64,000 nt of DNA, taken from Dichetophora obliterata. Lineage: Eukaryota > Arthropoda > Insecta > Diptera > Sciomyzidae. Numbering within the stretch: position 1 is the stretch's first letter; each line of letters begins with the position of its first letter. The notes beneath the pieces are model-generated. The model was not told the DNA's origin and did not search any database. It saw only the letters and a list, made by a program, of their open reading frames with translations. Made by a program: the position numbers and the translations under genes. This document shows positions 12,457 to 25,137 of this stretch, one piece after another. The stretch lies in NCBI GenBank assembly GCA_963920525.1, contig OY986439.1:212143500-212207499 (forward strand), in the 5' to 3' direction.

Positions 12457-13087
12457 GTTTAATAGATTAGGTGAGTTCTTAACCCTTTTAGCAAAGGATT
12501 TAAAAAGCTTTACTTAAGCTGGTACTTTGATCAATACGAATATAGGTTAAGAAGAAGTTTTTAAGTGTGTCAATTTAAAATATTCTTAAAAGTTTATTTT
12601 GGAAGAAAACATTTCGTTAAAATTCAAAGTTTTAATAAAAAAATTTTCTGTTTATTTTTTTTATTCAATTCACACTGACTTTTAAAAATTCCATGTTTAA
12701 AATTTGTTATTCCTGTTTTTTGCAAAACCAATTTTTGCAAGAAATTTGAACGAATGTTTTTTTATTAGACAAAATTGTTAATTTTTTTTTATTCACAAAC
12801 ATGTATAACATATATATCAGGAAATTTTTAACAAAATGTGAGAGAAAATTTTTTAAAACTGAGTCAGTCAAAAGAATGAAAGTGTAATGCACACATAAAT
12901 TGTCTGAGGCGAAGCTTTTTTGTACAAATTCTTAATGAATTTAAAGTTATTTAAACGAAAGTATTTTAAAGATTAAAAACAAGTTCTGAAATAATATAAA
13001 GCTGTGACTGATAGCCACGGGCATGCCTGAACAAACCTTAAATGAAGCTTTTAAATACAGTATTTTTTACTGATGACATATCAGCAT
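12457..13087. other. AT-rich DNA, nothing recognised
   Basis: Long A and T runs. I see no gene, inverted repeat or tandem repeat. Confidence 0.5.
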
Positions 13088-13823
13088 ATGGGTATTTCTG
13101 TGGCTACGCACGTGACAGTCGTACGACTTTAATGAGTGGAAAAATAAAGAAAAATTAAACGTAGATTTTTCTTATTTTGATATTTCAATAGTTTATTTAG
13201 AGCACTATACAAGGTGTAAAAGCTAAGAATTGTCAAAAATTTGGCTCTTAGATAGAAGCGACCAAAAATGATACGTTACGTGACGAAAAATAGAAGTGGA
13301 TTTTGTCTGCATCAATATAAACAAAAAAATCTGCGAAGTGTGCACTAGTTTTTTTAATAATATTCTGTAATAATGTCTTAATCTTTTTTAATTATTTTTA
13401 TACAAACCGTAATATGATACGTTACGTGATATACGTTATGTGATAGATTTTTACCTTCAAAGAAGTGCAAATATTTTATAGTTTTATTTATTTAATTGAA
13501 CTAGAAAAATACATAAAATGTAATTCAGCACCGTTGCAATCGAAAACTGAAGAATACTGAATTTAACTTTGTATTATACGAGTATTTATTATACTTATAA
13601 AATTCCAACTTTCGTTAAAATTTTTCAATTTTTGTCATCATTTTTCAGCTTTTTTTGCCATTCACAATGTTCGATGTCATTTTTAAAAAATTTTATTTGA
13701 GATTAGCTTTCAGTAATGTAACAATATAAATTTAAACATTTGCTTTCTTTTATGGAGTTTTAAAAGAATTTTAAGTAACATTTAATTTTTCAGTCGCGGT
13801 AGACCTTTTGGCGGAAGTGCCCA
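13088..13823. mobile_element. Non-autonomous element, copy 1 of the TACGTTACG family
   Basis: This stretch aligns along its length with 30174-30904 in the same orientation. Both start near GGTATTTCTGTGG / GGCATTTCCATAG, followed by cognate ACGCACGT and CGTACG blocks. Both end near CGCGGTAGACCTTTTGG and a complement of the start (GGCGGAAGTGCCC). Inside, the words ATACGTTACG and ATACGTTATG recur. About 735 bases, no transposase. Confidence 0.75.
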
Positions 13824-14118
13824 TATGTTAAATGATAAAATAATAACAACTGTAGTTTTGTCTTACATCATTTTATAAAATGGAAAAAAAGAACTGAGAA
13901 TTTTTGAATAAAAGATTTAAGAAAGTGTAGACCGGTTGAGGTTTATTATACAAAAATGCATACTTTGACTGTCAAACTATTATGCAAATCTCCCAAAATT
14001 CATCCTTATTTCAAAATTCTGATTGCGTTTACTAAAAGCCAAAATACTGACCCTTAAAATCGCAAATTATACATTTACACAATTACGATCACACATTTGT
14101 AAATCGTAACACACATTT

Positions 14119-16006
14119 TCGAGGGTAAACCCAATCAATCTCAAACGTTAGTATTTGACATCAGTAACAATAGGCCTTATACCTTTTTGTTCAACTACGT
14201 CACGATGTTTTTTTACAGTGGTTTGAAATTTGAATGTTTTGGTCAAAAATGGAGCAAAACAATATGAAAAATCATGTATAAAACTGAATTCAGGGTGGTT
14301 CTTGTCTTCGCTAACCTATATTCAAATGTTCCGAGAAATATTTTCGTATGGGTAATTTTTGACCTTTTTATGAAAAGTATGTAGTCACTATGCTTTGCGG
14401 CATGCAGAGCGGTTTTACAAAAAATATATGTTTCTTGTGTGACTGGGATACTACACTCAGCAAAAAAACACCTATCTTTTTGTGATAAAAAATTTCTCTA
14501 TTTTCGATAATAGAAATTTTCTTTATTTCAAATAAAATTTACTTCAATTATAATAAATTTTCACATATTCGAAGAAATATTTCCTTCCTTGTGGGAAATG
14601 AAAATATTTCATGTCTCTACTAATGATAAGTATTTTTCTCTCACTGAAAAAATCTCATTTATAGAGAAAAATTTTTTAGAAAATGAAAAATGTTCTCTAT
14701 TGTTGATAAATAATTCACTATGCGAAATATTTTCTTCAGTAACAACAAATCCTTTCTCAAAAATTAAAAAGGCTTCTTCTCAAAAATCGATATATTTTTC
14801 TTATATTGATTGAGGTACGAAAAAAATAGAAAGCGTGAGAGCAATTGATTAGTGTTGTGAAAAGCAAGTGTTGCATATTCTGCATATTATGACGATTGTT
14901 CCTTCAAAAGGTTTTTTTTTACTTAACATAGCTACACAAAGTGATGTTGTTTATTACTACTGTTTCTTTGGATGCGTTGGTAAAATCGTTTTTCAGAATA
15001 AATTTCTGGAATATTTATAAAGAATCCCGAAAAACAATGCCACAACAATAATTCTACCTCTTGACACATTTTTAACTAACATTTTTAGAACCGAATTACA
15101 ATTTAATATTAATACTTTACTTTGCGTAGAATTGAGTTAAAACAAATGTTTTACAAACAAATTTTTTAATCGTCATTGCGGATATTCTTCTGTGTTTTAA
15201 AGAAAAATGTTCTCAATAAAGAAATAGGTTGTATCAATGTTAAGAAAATATATCTTTCTTTTAAAGAAAGCGTTATTTTTTGTGAGAAAATATAAACGCA
15301 ACTTAAAGAAAACATTTATTAAAATTAAATCTCTGGTTTCGGGAAAAATTTACACAATAAAGAAAACGGTTGAACGTATTGTAAAGAAATATTTTTCTGT
15401 TAAAGAGACGGTGTCTTTTATTAATGAGAAAATATTTACCATTTTCATGGAAGCTTTTTGCCATTTTTAGGGAATTTTTGGGATCACATTTAGAGAAAAG
15501 CAATCTCTGGAGCAAAGTCAATACCATTATTCACTTAATATGATGCCTTTTTTCTCATATTCCGATAAACTTTTTTCTGAGTGTAGGTATTATTTTACGT
15601 GTAACCTTTAATTCGTACAGGTTACTTGTCTTCGGTGACCCATAATGAAATTTTCTGGAGAATATTTTTTGGTAGGTATTACCCTTGGTCTCCCCTCCAA
15701 AGAGGACTTTTAGGGAGTTTTTAAAAAAAACGTCAAAAATTACCCATATGGATGAGAGCTAGAGGGTTAAAATATTTTAAAAAAAATTCTTCGAAAAATT
15801 TTAATATAGATACGCGAAGACAAAAACCACCCTGAATAAAGTGTTGTACATGATTTTTTTATATTGTTTGACTTCATTTTTAACCAAAGCATTCAAATTT
15901 CAAACCACTGTAAAAAAATTGTGACGTAATGAACCAAAAAAGGATTCAGCCTTGTGTTACTGATGTCAAATCTTATCGTTTGAGATTGATTTGGTTCATC
16001 CCCGAG
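14119..16006. mobile_element. Element with long inverted arms (about 250 bases)
   Basis: Bases about 14119-14370 are inverted at about 15740-16006. Clear blocks are AATCAATCTCAAACG, TTTGACATCAGTAAC, CAGTGGTTTGAAATTTGAATG, TTCAGGGTGG and TATGGGTAATTTTTGAC. The centre carries a second element (14452-15585). No transposase is visible; the ORFs here are AT artefacts. Confidence 0.8.
14452..15585. mobile_element. Nested element with TACACTCAG ends
   Basis: TACACTCAGCAAAAAAA at 14452 is mirrored by TTTTTTCTGAGTGTA ending at 15585. The body is full of TTTCTC and AAAGAAA words in both orientations. It lies inside the 14119-16006 element, splitting its loop, so it inserted later. Non-coding. Confidence 0.7.
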
Positions 16007-17542
16007 ACAATGACCCGCAAAATGTTGCACAGTGTTATTTGTATTTCTATTTTTAAAAAATGTCAAAATTACTGTTCGATGGTCCGTCCCAAGCAGTGAG
16101 TGAAGAGCAGTTTCCATGGACCTTATCTTGCTATACGCACTCTAACCAAAAACCAACGGGAATTTACAGCAATTATTGCTGTCAACAGATTTCCTACATT
16201 TAATATAGTTTTTTTCAGAGGGCCAAATTCAAAATATTACACGCTAGAAATGCAAAAAACTTAATTCTATACTCGCTTTAAAAAAACTCTCTTCTAAAAT
16301 TGTCTCTTTCAATATTGTCCTGGCTTATAAAACTCTCTTCTGAAATTATCTCTTTCAATCTTGAATAAAAAAAACGCTTGAATTCTCTCAAGTAAGTTTT
16401 GAAGAAGGCAGCAACAACAACACAGCAGAAGGCGCTACTCTTTTAACTTTCAGTATGTTTGAGTAATTAAGTTGTTACCAATCAACTTTTTCAGTTTTAT
16501 TAAATTTGACACTTGTTCGAATAAACTCTTCGAAATCATATGACGTTAAAGCAAAGGTTTTTATTTGAAATATAGCGTAACACCCGCTCCAATGGCGTAA
16601 TATATCGCTGCTGGAGCGTTTTTAGGACTCTCTGAACGACAACACGCTGAAATAGCGTGAAAAGTAGAGAAAATATAAATATTTTGGAAAAAAACTTAGA
16701 ATGACAAGACAGAATTGAAAAAACTCGCTGCATACATAGCGTGATCTTTTTACAAAATCGCCATATTTCACGACATTTATTTGTCGTGAAATTTTTCAAT
16801 CATAAGGAAGGTCGCTTTGTTCCGGCGTAAAAAAACTTTTTTCGACACTCGTATTCTTAATGCTGAATTCAAGAATATCTTAAATCCAAAAGGATACCGA
16901 AATCGGTTTGACCGTCAGTTTTAGCCATCGGTTTTTAGCCAAAAATCAACAGTTTTTGCGCCGTAAGTTTTTATAAGCTGAAAAAACTACACCAATGTAG
17001 GATGCAAATTAAAGGTATCTGGGGCCCCAAAGTTGTAAATAGGAAAATTGTTGGAGTCGAGAATTTTTTTAGTGCAACAGTGTTAGGATTTCGGTCAAAA
17101 TTTTGTACAGTTTCCACAAAAATCGCTATAAATCCGCTATTTTTCAGTAAATTTACGAAAATTTAGTACTTTTAAATAAGACTTCATGTAATCTCTTGAC
17201 ATATAAAAAAAATTAAAAATGGTGGTATTTATTTTTTTTAATGAATTTTCATTGCAAAGTCATTGAATAGAATGTTATTGAGAAATGTACATTTAAACGC
17301 AATGTTTTAACTTTTTCAAAAAAATTAATATAAAGTGTTATGTATCGGGCATCAGAAAAGGTACCGCAGATAATTTTCTCAATTTGGATTCTTCTAATGT
17401 TTCTGAACAATATCCTGTCTAAGAGTATCTTTTTATTATACCAGGCTAAGACCACGATTTTTTTCCTATTTCAATCTGTTAAAAAAATTTGACTTCCTAT
17501 CATGAAATTTATTATTTCGTTAAAGCACCTCACCTCAGCATT
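16007..17542. other. Intergenic DNA with a small tandem duplication
   Basis: AAACTCTCTTCTAAAATTG near 16285 is repeated with small changes near 16330. Around 16560-16760 ATAGCGT and CGCT words recur in both orientations, suggesting an eroded repeat. No gene is supported. Confidence 0.5.
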
Positions 17543-17811
17543 GACATATACAAAGACATGAGAGGATGAAGGTGATATGTCACATAATTCTTATTTCGAG
17601 AAAATTGAGTTCAAAGTTTCGCATTTGTACTGAATTCGATACTACATCAAACTTTGTAAAGAAGTTATTTTCTAAAATAGCCACAAACATGGTTGTTTTA
17701 AGGTTTAAAATTATTTGCATGTACATTACATCTTCATCCATGCATAAAACAGCGAAAATCCGAAAATGCGACCTATCACCTTCTTCCACTCATGTCTTCA
17801 TTTGTATGTTA
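17543..17811. mobile_element. MITE, about 270 bases, 40-base inverted ends
   Basis: Left end ACATATACAAAGACATGAG with GATGAAGGTGATATGTC is inverted at the right end (GACCTATCACCTTC, CTCATGTCTTCATTTGTATG). Non-coding: the opposite-strand ORFs here follow from the inverted structure. Confidence 0.75.
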
Positions 17812-19429
17812 TAGTAAAATTTTTTGATTGTATGTAGTTATATTAAATAGTTATGGATCTTGGTAATAAAATTGGTTGTTTTTTCACAGAATTTTGTAGC
17901 TTAATTTGTAGTCACCCTTACTTAAAGTGATAGTATAATTTTTAGTTTAAAAATACTTTGCCGCCGCCCAAAAATCTAAATATAAATTTTTAAAAAAATA
18001 ATTCACAGCATTTTATTCCTTATTTCTTAACTTTCTCTTAAAATATTTCTTGAAAACAAGTTAAATTTAATGCATACAACTGATTCTGATATATATTTAT
18101 AATGTTTTAGCTCGATTTAAAGCAAGTAAACAATGTAAAATACTTTAAAAAACTTTTAAATTCTATATAAAATTGCAACAACAAGGAAATATTTGGCATA
18201 TAAATTAAAGCACATAAAAAAGAAATTATAGTAAAAACTTTTCGAAACTAAAAAAATTAACTATATTTAAATTACGTTTATCACTTCTTAGCATTAAAAA
18301 TGTAAAAAAAAATATAAAAATTTATTACAAATAGTTTCTAGAAAAATCATGATCAACTTTAATTTGTGGAGAAAAAATTTAAATAGTTTTAAGTATGCAA
18401 AAAATAATTAATAATAAAATTGCTATTAATTTAAATCATGTAATATTCTTTAAGAATTCTTTCTTATAAAAAATAAGAGCATATATAAAACATCTAAACA
18501 TATATATAAAACATATTATATATTATATAATACATATAAACGAAGACAACAATATTAATATATATGCATAAGTACATAAAAATAAATAAATAAATCAATA
18601 AATATATGACATTACTTGTATTTGTATAACGCAGTTTTTTTTAAAAACATTTCAGCGGTACATTAACATTGTAACAGCACTAACAGTCTACGGTATTTAA
18701 AGCAAGACTCAACATTTTCGTATTTTTTAGTACTCGAACCAACAAGCAATCTATAAGTTGTTCTTATCTTAGACACAAACCAGACAATCCGGTGACTAAA
18801 CACTGCCTCAAGCGCCATGTAGTAGAATTTTACTACACCTTTTACGCAAGACACAAACCACGGTTTGTGCTAGCGCAATAGACACCGTATACAGCGCTGC
18901 CAACAAAAATGTTGCAAACAGCTTTGCCAGATTATCTATATTTGCCTGTTTAAGAAAAAGATTACAAATTCCCAGTGCCATTCGGAAAATTTTCACTCGT
19001 GGTAGGAAAGAATATGCTGAGTTGAAGAAAATTTTTATCTGATGATATTCAATTGTCATTTTTGCTGTTATCCAGTTGAACCCCAAGTATGAGCCCTCAA
19101 TTGCCTAAATATCGCACTTTTTCATAATGCCAGATTTTATAGCAGCATGTTTTAGTAGCATACTCCTATTTTTATACTTATTTTTTTATTTAAAATTATA
19201 TTAAGAGCTTTAAAATATATACTTGTTTTGCGAAAAATATTATTATAAAACAAAGAAATTTTTTACTCATGTCTATTATCATTGCACATATTTTACCTGA
19301 TTAGCTTAGAGATAAAATGAATTGAAAACATGTTTATGTACCGCACTAAATTATATGTTTAGATTAAATTCCACTTATAATATATACTTAAGTAAAATCA
19401 GTATCAGTATTAAAATGTTTTTGTTAACC
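17812..19429. other. Very AT-rich intergenic DNA
   Basis: TATA-type runs near 18480-18610, and the small inverted word CACAAACC/GGTTTGTG near 18853. No gene or clear element boundary. Confidence 0.5.
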
Positions 19430-20640
19430 AGACCTAAGCATCTTGATTTCAAACCATGTAGGCAAATCAGGCTAGAAGAGTGGTTTTCGTCTATAAGATA
19501 AGGGACAGCAGACGTTTTTGGAGGCACTCTCAAATATATATCTCCTGATTTATTGTCCCAGTTTTGACAAAAATACGAATTTTCAGACCGCATAGGCAAA
19601 TAGCTTGCCAGATGAGGAATTTTTGGCAAATTTATCAAGCTTCTCGCACTTAAATTTGTCAGCAATTTGACGATAAGCAATAGTAGCTTAAGTCGACATC
19701 ATATAAATCTGAGTTCTTGCTGTAGCTGTGTTCTCCGCATAAAGCAATATAAACAGAAAATTTGGACTTTCTAGCATGACCTTAGCCAAGGTTATGACAC
19801 AAAAATAGCCGAGCCTTCCATACACCTTATGTGGCGATTGAAAACTTTAAAGCAAGATTTCTTGAAACTTTGAAATCAGACTTAAGCTGTTATTGCAACA
19901 CCGATATGTTGCGTCGTCCATCACAGGACATGAAAATATTTAATGCACTTGTCGTGCAGCTTTCGTGCCTTGATTTTATTCAATTTATTTTTATTTTCGG
20001 TTTGATAAGGTGCTGCGTTGTGGCGGCCGTAGACTAGTGGGTAGAGTGCGTGGCCCCTAAGCTAAAGAACCGCGGTAGCAAGGGTTCAATGTCCAGCTCA
20101 GACAGAATTTATTTCAATTGAATTAATTTTTCTGTTTGGTCGTCACCTCTCTGCAGACAATGGCAAACCTCAGAGAGTAAAAACTGCCATGTAAAGCTTT
20201 CTGAGAACATAAGCCGTTCGGAGTCGGCATAAAACTCGTAGGTCCAGTTCTCGATCATTTGTGTTCACATTTCATAACACGCACAACACAATTGAACAAT
20301 AGAAGCTCGATCAAAGTACTTTATAGGGCTAAAATGGCCAATTTATTTTAATTTTAAGGTGCTGCGGTTACATTAAATGACCTTGGTCCTTTAATTTTAC
20401 AAACTTTTTGAACATATAATGCAGTTATTCGTACCCTTTTGGCCACTTCTCGCATAGAGAGGTAAGGATTTTTTAGAGCCACAGCTCTACCCTTTTTTTT
20501 TTTGCATGCCCATCCTCTTTTAAGTCCACTTCTAGGTCGTCGTTGCAACGACCCCGTTTCGTTGGACTTCTTTTACGTATATGCGACCATTAGAGTGGCC
20601 CTTATTTTTTTTCGAAAGTAATGAATAATGCACCGGATCA
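19430..20640 (-). pseudogene. Mariner-type transposase relic, split by a SINE
   Basis: Read on the minus strand, the 5' part (about 20640-20356) encodes a helix-turn-helix-like segment: KNPYLSMREVAKRV, then VQKVCKIKGPRSFNVTAAP. After the SINE at 20018-20355 the same frame continues ENKNKLNKIKARKLHDKC. A +1 shift then gives PVMDDATY, resembling the first catalytic Asp region of mariner-like DDE transposases. Further on (about 19640-19450), with stops, come FLIWQAICLCGLKIRIFV, KTGTINQEIYI and ECLQKRLLSLI. Several stops and frameshifts make it non-functional. The superfamily (IS630/Tc1/mariner) is judged from remembered motif patterns; the exact clade is not assigned. Confidence 0.65.
20018..20355 (+). 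mobile_element. tRNA-derived SINE, family A, copy 1
   Basis: It begins with a tRNA-like head: box A-like TAGACTAGTGGGTAGAGTG at about 20029 and box B-like GGGTTCAATGTCC at 20082. A body shared with 57183-57499 follows (CACCTCTCTGCAGACAA, CATAAGCCGTTCGGAGTCGG). The target duplication AAGGTGCTGCG is exact at 20007-20017 and 20356-20366. It interrupts the mariner relic on the opposite strand. Confidence 0.85.
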
Positions 20641-20673
20641 GAAATGATCAGAAAAAAATATTGATGTTTAAAC

Positions 20674-21057
20674 GTCGGCCTCTGTAGTCCAGTGGAGAGT
20701 GCGCTAGACTATCAACCCTGATGTCCCTGATTTGAGTCCGAGCTCGGGCATAGTTCTTTTCACTTTCTTTGTTCTTTTTAACATTTAAGAATTATGGAAA
20801 ACAAAAAATTCACAACTAAATTGTGGAAAATGTGGAATTAAAGGACAGAAACAACTGAGGGCTGGAAATGCTAGCCGAGGTTAAGGCATACCACTAGCCT
20901 CGGTTAAAAGCAATTCAAACTGTCTTTCACGTTTGTTTCGCATAATCAATAATTCACGCATGGCTCCAATTCCTCTAAATAATCTATCACTTTCCTTTCA
21001 GGTCAAAGACCAAACCTTGTTTGTATAAGGCGAAAGCCTTGCTTCTTTAATTTAAGA
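20674..21057 (+). mobile_element. tRNA-derived SINE, family B, copy 1
   Basis: The head GTCGGCCTCTGTAGTCCAGT and GGAGAGTGCGCTAGAC is tRNA-like, with a degenerate box B (TTTGAGTCCG at about 20730). The roughly 300-base body matches 38443-38828 throughout (GAATTAAAGGACAG, GCCGAGGTTAAGGCATA, TTTCCTTTCAGGTCAAAG). I could not fix a target duplication. Confidence 0.8.
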
Positions 21058-21062
21058 AAACC

Positions 21063-22110
21063 TGCCGCTTGCGATCTTTAAGTTTAAAATCGTATTTATA
21101 TGGAGAAAAAAGCTCTTTTTAAAAAAAAATCCCAATAACTTTTTTTAAGTGCAAATTTTAATTTCAAAATAAAATTTTTCTTTGAAATGAGCAATCAAAG
21201 ATTAAATTTATACAAAAACTACTAGAGTCATGATATTTTACTTTTAATTTTTTTTGCTAAAAGTGTACCTTTTTAAAAATGTTGAGTTTAAGTGCTTTTT
21301 TTTTTAAAAAAAACTCAAAAATTTAAAAATTCAAGTAGTGAAAAAATCTCAAATGGATTGCGAATAGTTTTTAACTATTTTGTGCATAAAAATTAAAAAA
21401 ATCAAAATGTTGTGGAAATTTTTTCTTAAACTTTACTAAAAACAGATACAAAAACGTGTGCATTTACGCTAACTAACCTATTCGCTATGAATTGTTTTGC
21501 TAAGTGTACCTTTTTGAAATATTTTGAGTTTGGGTGTTTCTACAAAAACAAAAACCCAAAAATTTAAACATTTTAGTATTGAAAAATCTCAAATGGCTTG
21601 AGAATAGTTTTTAGCTATTTTGTGCAGAAAAATTAAAATAATCAAATTACGGATACCAAATTTATAGCTATAAAAACTTGACTTTTTCCAAAAATTCGCA
21701 AAATGCATTTTTTCTGGCATTTCGAACTCAAAAAATCATAAAAAATCGAAAAATGTGCTCGTTTGAAATAACTTCAATAATTAAAAAATAAAATATATAA
21801 TTATTTACATTAGAAAAAATTTTGGAATTCCAGGGCTGCCAACATATCAGATCCTGGTTTTAGGTTAAAAAAAATACAAAAAACCAATAAATTTTATTTT
21901 TCACCAAGGCAAAAATTTAAGTTTTTTTCAAAAAATAAAAAATCATAACTCTGTAGTTTTTGTCTAGGTTCCTTTCTTTAATGCCTTTCTTATACGAGTA
22001 CGTACTTTTCTTGTACCAGTTTATTTTAAAATTTGCACTTTAAAAGTTATAAAAAGGAGCACTTTTTTCTCATATAAATCAGATTTTCAACTTAAAGGTC
22101 GTAAGCGGCA
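21063..22110. mobile_element. Element with about 100-base inverted ends and an internal duplication
   Basis: TGCCGCTTGCGATCTTTAAG at 21063 is inverted at 22091-22110 (CTTAAAGGTCGTAAGCGGCA). The match continues through ATTTATATGG, GAAAAAAG and AAGTGCAAATTTTAA. Inside, about 21250-21420 is repeated at about 21485-21655 with a period near 235 bases (shared words TGTACCTTTTT, AAAATCTCAAATGG, ACTATTTTGTGCA). No coding relic seen. Confidence 0.75.
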
Positions 22111-22436
22111 CGTTTAAATATTAATATTTTTTTTTCTGAAAATTTCAGAGTTTACTTCTGTTTTGTAAAGAAACAAAACCCCGGTTCGTAATTAAAGATC
22201 AGAAAAAATTTGCTTCATACCAATAAGGACCACTATAGTGACCATACTTTGCGATTTTTTTAAATTTAGCCACGTCTTTGTGCGACAAATTTTGATTTTA
22301 GAACTTTTTGTGCACAATCAACTTTTGAAATTCTTCTTTTTTAGAGCTTTTTTTGACAACTGTTGTATAACAAACGAAAATGTGCCAATAGTTAGAAAGA
22401 GAAAATGATAAACTACATTTCTGCTGTGTAAGGGTA

Positions 22437-22846
22437 ATGTTACGGTGGTCGTCATATGATCCCTGGTCATGACACTTTTTACTCTTTTTTTTTCGTTTGA
22501 TGAGCTGTGTGACGAAAGTATGTTATGCTGGTGGTCATATGATGCCTAAGCACCAGTACTTCCAGTTGCTACTTTTAGAATTTTTTCAAACGATAAGTGT
22601 TGCTTTAAGCAGGTTTCATTACTGCTTTCATATATTCCGTACTAAAAGTGTACTATTTTCGTGCCTAAACACAAATGTTGTGAATAATTCCACAACGCAA
22701 CACTGTTTTGATCCCATGATTTCATATTATTGTCGAATCATTTGGTGACCGTGGTGGTGAAAATTTACTATCTTGCTCTCGCTCTCAAATTTTCAATTTA
22801 CATTGAAACAACAACCATGATGAGCCCATGACCGCCACCGTAACAT
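22437..22846. mobile_element. MITE with ATGTTACGGTGG ends
   Basis: ATGTTACGGTGG at 22437 is mirrored by CCACCGTAACAT ending at 22846. GGTCATATGATCC and CCATGATGAGCCCATGACC belong to the subterminal arms. A related inner pair (GGTGGTCATATGATGCC at 22530, GGTGACCGTGGTGG at 22744) suggests layered arms. Non-coding. Confidence 0.75.
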
Positions 22847-22872
22847 AGGACTAAGGGCTGGATTGATCAATA

Positions 22873-24207
22873 AGGCCCCTCAAACGAAACTACATGTCCA
22901 TCCGACCTGTCAAGTCATCACACATGTAGTATCGTTCGTGTGCAAGAAATCAAGGCGGATGGATATATCCGATGGAAGACAAAAATTTTTGACTTTTTGC
23001 TAAGTACGTCCGACATGTAGTTCCGTTTGTGTGCGTGGCCATCCAACTTAGTACATTTTGCCATTTGTTGAAAATTTTTCAGAGGAGCACATCTCGCGGC
23101 AAAACTGCCGAACGTAACAAATGTTATATTTTGTCGCGAATTTTTTTATCCTTACCTAAAATTGTGATGGCTTGGAATATTAAAAGCAAAAAAAAATAAA
23201 AATAAATGTTTAAAACAATTAATATTAATATTTTTAATTGATGTTAACTCTTCGGCAGCTAAAAACTAATGAAGTCTATCCGACATGTGCGATGTGTGTG
23301 AGGGCAACGAAAAAAGTCCCGTTACTTTATCGAACTACATGTACGTTCGTCACAAGAATGATAGAATACAAATATTGCGCCGAAGACAAGAAAATGAGTA
23401 CAACAAAATTGTCGTTCTGCGCATGTACGTCATAATATCAATGCTGTTTTGGAGAGCGTTCACTTTGCATACGATTTCTACACAGAAATGAAAATTGCAT
23501 ACATTTTAGTTTGTATAATGAAAATAAAAGAAGTAAGAAGCAATTTATTGGAATGAGAAGAAAGTAAATTTATAAAGTACTCCTTTGCAAACATTATTTT
23601 TACTATTATTTTATTACAGCCAGTAAGCAGCTTAGTCAAAAAAAAAAAATTCGTCTGAGAAACCAACTTTAGTGAGCATTATTTTTCGACTTGACTTTTA
23701 TAAAAATGTTTATTAAGAGTTTAATTGATGTAGCTTAAACATTCCCAGATATTTTATTTCCATTAATTTACCTGTGAATTGAAAGGACAAATAAATGATA
23801 GTTCCAAGTTTTTAAATAATGAAACAAATTTTGTTAAGTTAATATATTTTTGTTTTTTTGTTTTCGTTTGTGTGCGTTTTCTACAATTTCTTGGTTTAAT
23901 TTTTGTATTTATTGCATACATCAGGTTTCTGAAAAATATTTGTTTGCTACTGTTACCACAATTAGCAGCTGCACACTTCATTTTTTAAATTTTAAGTAAA
24001 AAACTCGCAGATATACTTTGATATATACACAATTAAATAAAACACAACCGATCGCAGTACGTTTCTCAAAGAAATAAAATATTGTGACGTAGTCAACTGA
24101 ACAGCTGGTTGTCAAACTCGATTAGAAGAAGTAACGGACCTGCGCAAAGCGTAATCTCTTATTCTATCATTCTTGCGTTCGTCATGTAGTATCGTTTGAG
24201 GACCCCT
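22873..24207. mobile_element. Foldback-like element with repeated terminal modules
   Basis: CCCCTCAAACGAAACTACAT at 22876 is inverted at about 24183-24207 (ATGTAGTATCGTTTGAGG, then ACCCCT). The terminal word recurs inside as ATGTAGTATCGTTCGTGTGC (about 22925), ATGTAGTTCCGTTTGTGTGC (about 23016) and the reverse near 23333. AGAATGATAGAA near 23355 is inverted near 24165. Length about 1.3 kb; ORFs here are not gene-like. Confidence 0.7.
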
Positions 24208-25137
24208 AATCATTCGTCAGTTCGTTTGTTTTCGTCGTGCGATAAATATGTCTGCAGGAAAAAAAAGAAGCTGCAAACAAAAAATTTAAGAGGATAAAAA
24301 ATTTTTGGCAGAGTTTGTTGGCTTTTTTCCTTTTATTTTTAGGCTTTTTAATGCGTAGCTAATAGTTTCTTGATTAGCAAGTTATGCAATATACGCTTAT
24401 AATCGTCCGCTTAACACATCACACGTCTGTGCTCTATGAAAAATAATGAAGAATGAAAATTTAACGTAATGATTGATGTGTGATGAATGACCGTGTAAAG
24501 TCTGCATTAGAAGGAAAAATGGGAAGTTTGAAGTCTAAAATACATAGCAAGATATCAACAAATAAAGATTTTATTTGCACAATGTTGGCGATACGAGTGC
24601 ATATTGATATAAAAAACTCTATAGATTAAAATATTCTTAAAAATTGCAATAAAAATGCTTTATTTTATTTTTTTTATAGACTTCTCTGTTACTGAAAACT
24701 CACATGAAAAATAGCGAAGGCATGATCTTTTTTTTTTTGATAAAAAAATAACCTTTTTTTAATTAAATTGTGTCAGTTTAGTTGTAAAAATATTATTTTA
24801 TGCTTAAAAGCTTAAAAAATGTTCGCAGATTCAAATCCCTGAAGAAGCAGAACAAAATCTGCGAAACGTCGGAGGAAAATAATAATGTTATTTAAGGGGT
24901 TTTTATTCTTTTATAAAACATTATTTTTTAAAACAGCTTGATCAAAAAAGCCCAAAATGAACAAATTTTAATTGGTCAAATTATTAAAACCACAACAATG
25001 TAACTCATGAATGTCCTCATAACTTCAAAATATCTCACATCAATTTGAAAAAGTGGATTTTGTTTACAGATTCAATACCATCTGGCAGCACTGTTTCAAT
25101 GCAATGTGAGCACCCTCGTTTGCGCAATGCTTGAGTT
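24208..25137. other. Intergenic DNA
   Basis: Mixed and AT-rich sequence holding the hammerhead-like motif at 24838-24872. The last eight bases (CTTGAGTT) are the target duplication of the next element. No gene is supported; the short reading frame at 24249 (MSAGKKRSC) stops quickly. Confidence 0.45.
24838..24872 (+). other. Hammerhead-like RNA motif 1
   Basis: CCTGAAGA is followed by a GCAG/CTGC stem with the loop AACAAAAT, then GAAACGTC and GGAGG. This matches the hammerhead core CUGANGA ... GAAA ... NUH, with a minimal stem III and a short stem I (TCC with GGA). One extra A precedes stem II, so activity is doubtful. Penelope-like retroelements are known to carry minimal hammerheads. Confidence 0.35.
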
